In this document: positions 62,465-64,000 of the stretch, in pieces
Layout of the letters: the number at the start of each line of letters is the position of its first letter
Numbering within the stretch: the first letter of the stretch is position 1
Assembly (NCBI GenBank): GCA_964244065.1
Contig: CAXTHH010000002.1
Location: 558,001 to 622,000, forward strand
Length of the DNA stretch: 64,000 nucleotides
Source of the DNA: JASLDZ01 sp964244065
GTDB lineage: Bacteria > Pseudomonadota > Alphaproteobacteria > Caulobacterales > Caulobacteraceae
Reading direction: 5' to 3'
Notes under the pieces: generated by a model
Seen by the model: only the letters and a program-made list of their open reading frames with translations
Databases searched by the model: none
Told to the model about the DNA's origin: nothing
Program-made: the position numbers and the translations under genes

Positions 62465-64000
62465 ATGCAGATCACCCAACGCGCGCCGGTCGGGATCGAC
62501 GGGCGCGAGGCCCGGCCGACCGCCCTGCGCCGGCTCATCGCCTCTCCCGACCTCAGCTTCCTGATGGAGGCGCACAGCGGGCTCTCGGCCAAGATCGCCG
62601 AGGAGGCGGGCTTCCGCGGGATCTGGGCGTCCGGCCTGTCGATCTCCGCCAGCCTCGGCCTGCGCGACAGCAACGAGGCGTCGTGGACGCAGGTGCTGGA
62701 GGTGCTGGAGTACATGGCCGACGCCACCACCCTGCCCATCCTGGTGGACGGCGACACGGGGCACGGCAACTTCAACAACATGCGCCGCTTCACCCGCAAG
62801 CTGGGCGAGCGCGGCGTGGCCGGCGTATGCATCGAGGACAAGCTGTTCCCGAAGGCGAACAGCTTCGTCGGCGAGGCCCAGCCCCTGGCCGACGTGGGCG
62901 AGTTCTGCGGCCGCCTGAAGGCGGGCAAGGACAGCCAGACGCACGAGGACTTCGTGATCGTCGCGCGCACCGAGGCGCTGATCTCGGGCTGGCCGATGGA
63001 GGAGGCGCTGCACCGCGCCCACGCCTACGCCGACGCCGGGGCCGACGCGATCCTGATCCACAGCAAGAAGGCGCACGCCCGCGAGGTGTTCGAGTTCTGC
63101 GAGCGCTTCGCCGGCCGCACGCCCGTGGTGATCGTGCCCACCATGTACCACGCGACCCCCACCGAGCTCTTCCGGCAGGCCGGCGTCTCCACGGTGATCT
63201 GGGCGAACCACCTGCTGCGCGCCTCGCTGACCGCCATGCGCGAGACGGCCGCGCGCATCCACGAGGACCAGTCGCTGCAGGAGGTGGAGGGCCGCGTCGC
63301 CCCCGTGAAGGACATCTTCCGCCTGGTGGGCAACGACGAGCTGGAGGCGGCCGAGCGCCGCTACCTGCCCGCGGAGACGCGCCGCTCGGCCGTGGTGCTG
63401 GCGGCGTCGCGCGGCGGCGAGCTCGGCGAACTGACCCGCGACCGGCCCAAGTGCATGGTGGACGTGCGCGGCCGCCCGCTGCTGCAGCGCCTGGTCTCCA
63501 CGCTGAACGAGAGCGGCGTGCGCGAGGTCACCGTGGTGCGCGGCTGGCGCAAGGAGGCGGTGGCCGCCGCGGGCGCCCGCTTCGTGGACAACGACCGCTT
63601 CGCCGAGACCGGCGAGGTCGCCTCGCTGGCGATGGCCGCGGAGGCGCTGCAGGGCGACACGGTGGTGGCCTACGGCGACGTGCTGTTCCGCGCCTACATC
63701 CTGGACAGCCTCCTGGCCTCCCGCGCCGACATCGTGCTGGCGGTGGACGCGCTGAACATCCCCGCCGCCAACGACATCGGCCCCAGCCACGACCTGGTGG
63801 TGGCCGACCACCGCTACTCCGGCGACTACCTGGACGACGCGCCCGCCCACCTGCTGACCATGAGCGCCGAGGCCGCCGCCACGCCGGAGACGGCCGGCGA
63901 GTGGATGGGCCTGGCGCGCCTCTCGCCCACAGGCGCGCGCTGGGTGCGCGAGGAGATCGAGGCGCTGCGGGCCGAGGGTCTGTTCGACACCGCCGACATG
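62465..64000 (+). CDS. pepM: phosphoenolpyruvate mutase fused to a nucleotidyltransferase (partial, runs off the window)
   Basis: 512 codons are present and the frame is still open at the end. Residues about 21-290 are a PEP mutase: VDGDTGHGN at 94-102 binds the metal, and EDKLFPKANS at 124-133 is the mutase signature EDKxxxxxNS that separates it from isocitrate lyase-like enzymes; ARTEALI follows at 167-173. From about 308 a nucleotidyltransferase fold begins (SAVVLAASRGGELGELTRDR, then PKCMVDVRGRPLL). The mutase forms the C-P bond of phosphonopyruvate. Fusion with a cytidylyltransferase-like domain points to phosphonate activation for transfer to lipid or glycan. Confidence 0.92.
   Translation, partial: MQITQRAPVGIDGREARPTALRRLIASPDLSFLMEAHSGLSAKIAEEAGFRGIWASGLSISASLGLRDSNEASWTQVLEVLEYMADATTLPILVDGDTGHGNFNNMRRFTRKLGERGVAGVCIEDKLFPKANSFVGEAQPLADVGEFCGRLKAGKDSQTHEDFVIVARTEALISGWPMEEALHRAHAYADAGADAILIHSKKAHAREVFEFCERFAGRTPVVIVPTMYHATPTELFRQAGVSTVIWANHLLRASLTAMRETAARIHEDQSLQEVEGRVAPVKDIFRLVGNDELEAAERRYLPAETRRSAVVLAASRGGELGELTRDRPKCMVDVRGRPLLQRLVSTLNESGVREVTVVRGWRKEAVAAAGARFVDNDRFAETGEVASLAMAAEALQGDTVVAYGDVLFRAYILDSLLASRADIVLAVDALNIPAANDIGPSHDLVVADHRYSGDYLDDAPAHLLTMSAEAAATPETAGEWMGLARLSPTGARWVREEIEALRAEGLFDTADM

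Noticed and set aside
61754..63850. 698-codon minus-strand frame opposite pepM and overlapping the nucleotidyltransferase
   Set aside because: Shadow of the PEP mutase fusion; the real genes on both sides have full motifs.

Overview
The window is about 70% GC chromosomal DNA from an alphaproteobacterium, most likely of the family Caulobacteraceae (Caulobacter, Phenylobacterium or Brevundimonas relatives). The reasons are a small SRP RNA directly upstream of dnaX-ybaB, large TonB-dependent receptors, DUF885 and M1 peptidases with signal peptides, an ELM1-family gene next to greA, and GTG/TTG starts with 4-base ATGA/GTGA overlaps. The genus cannot be fixed from the sequence. No tRNA, rRNA, CRISPR array, transposase or phage gene was seen. 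Genes lie on both strands in short operons, and no gap above 300 bases lacks a feature.

Layout. 1-9.5 kb: aromatic catabolism. An operon pobA-pcaH-pcaG-pcaB (4-hydroxybenzoate and protocatechuate) has a divergent AraC regulator. Next come hppD-hmgA (tyrosine to homogentisate to maleylacetoacetate) with a divergent MarR regulator, then a coupled pair made of a seven-repeat EAR/EPTP propeller protein and a protein of unknown family. 9.5-16.4 kb: an AAHS-type transporter, LigI-like amidohydrolase and HpcH/HpaI aldolase operon with a divergent LysR regulator, then GlcG-like and malate synthase G. 16.5-21.7 kb: two TonB receptors, the second divergent from zur. 21.7-29.3 kb: exported M20, M1 and DUF885 proteins with DUF6702 and DUF4198 proteins. 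29.3-34.2 kb: katG/oxyR and glpD. 34.2-41.4 kb: asd, ald, a methylsuccinyl-CoA dehydrogenase-like gene, an S33 peptidase and recR. 41.5-48.7 kb: a GH1-RmlD fusion, trmD-rplS behind a SleB-type hydrolase, the SRP RNA, and dnaX-ybaB. 48.9-57.2 kb: carA and carB, separated by Uma2, fasciclin, RskA-like anti-sigma, ECF sigma and methyltransferase genes. 57.2-60.3 kb: a lone receiver protein, ELM1, greA, a small membrane protein and a GST. 60.3-64 kb: a divergent phosphonate-type locus.

The most interesting region is the right end. A phosphoenolpyruvate mutase fused to a nucleotidyltransferase runs off the window. It faces an operon of a second, LicC/PntC-like nucleotidyltransferase, a PhyH-type Fe(II)/2-oxoglutarate oxygenase and a MOSC protein. 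Together these suggest C-P bond formation, CMP activation and possibly hydroxylation of a phosphonate headgroup for a lipid or glycan. Other items of note are a palindromic element inside the reading frame of carB, two MITE-like intergenic repeat families, a sigma/anti-sigma/fasciclin set with a recognisable ECF promoter, and two ATC-N9-GAT boxes between katG and oxyR.
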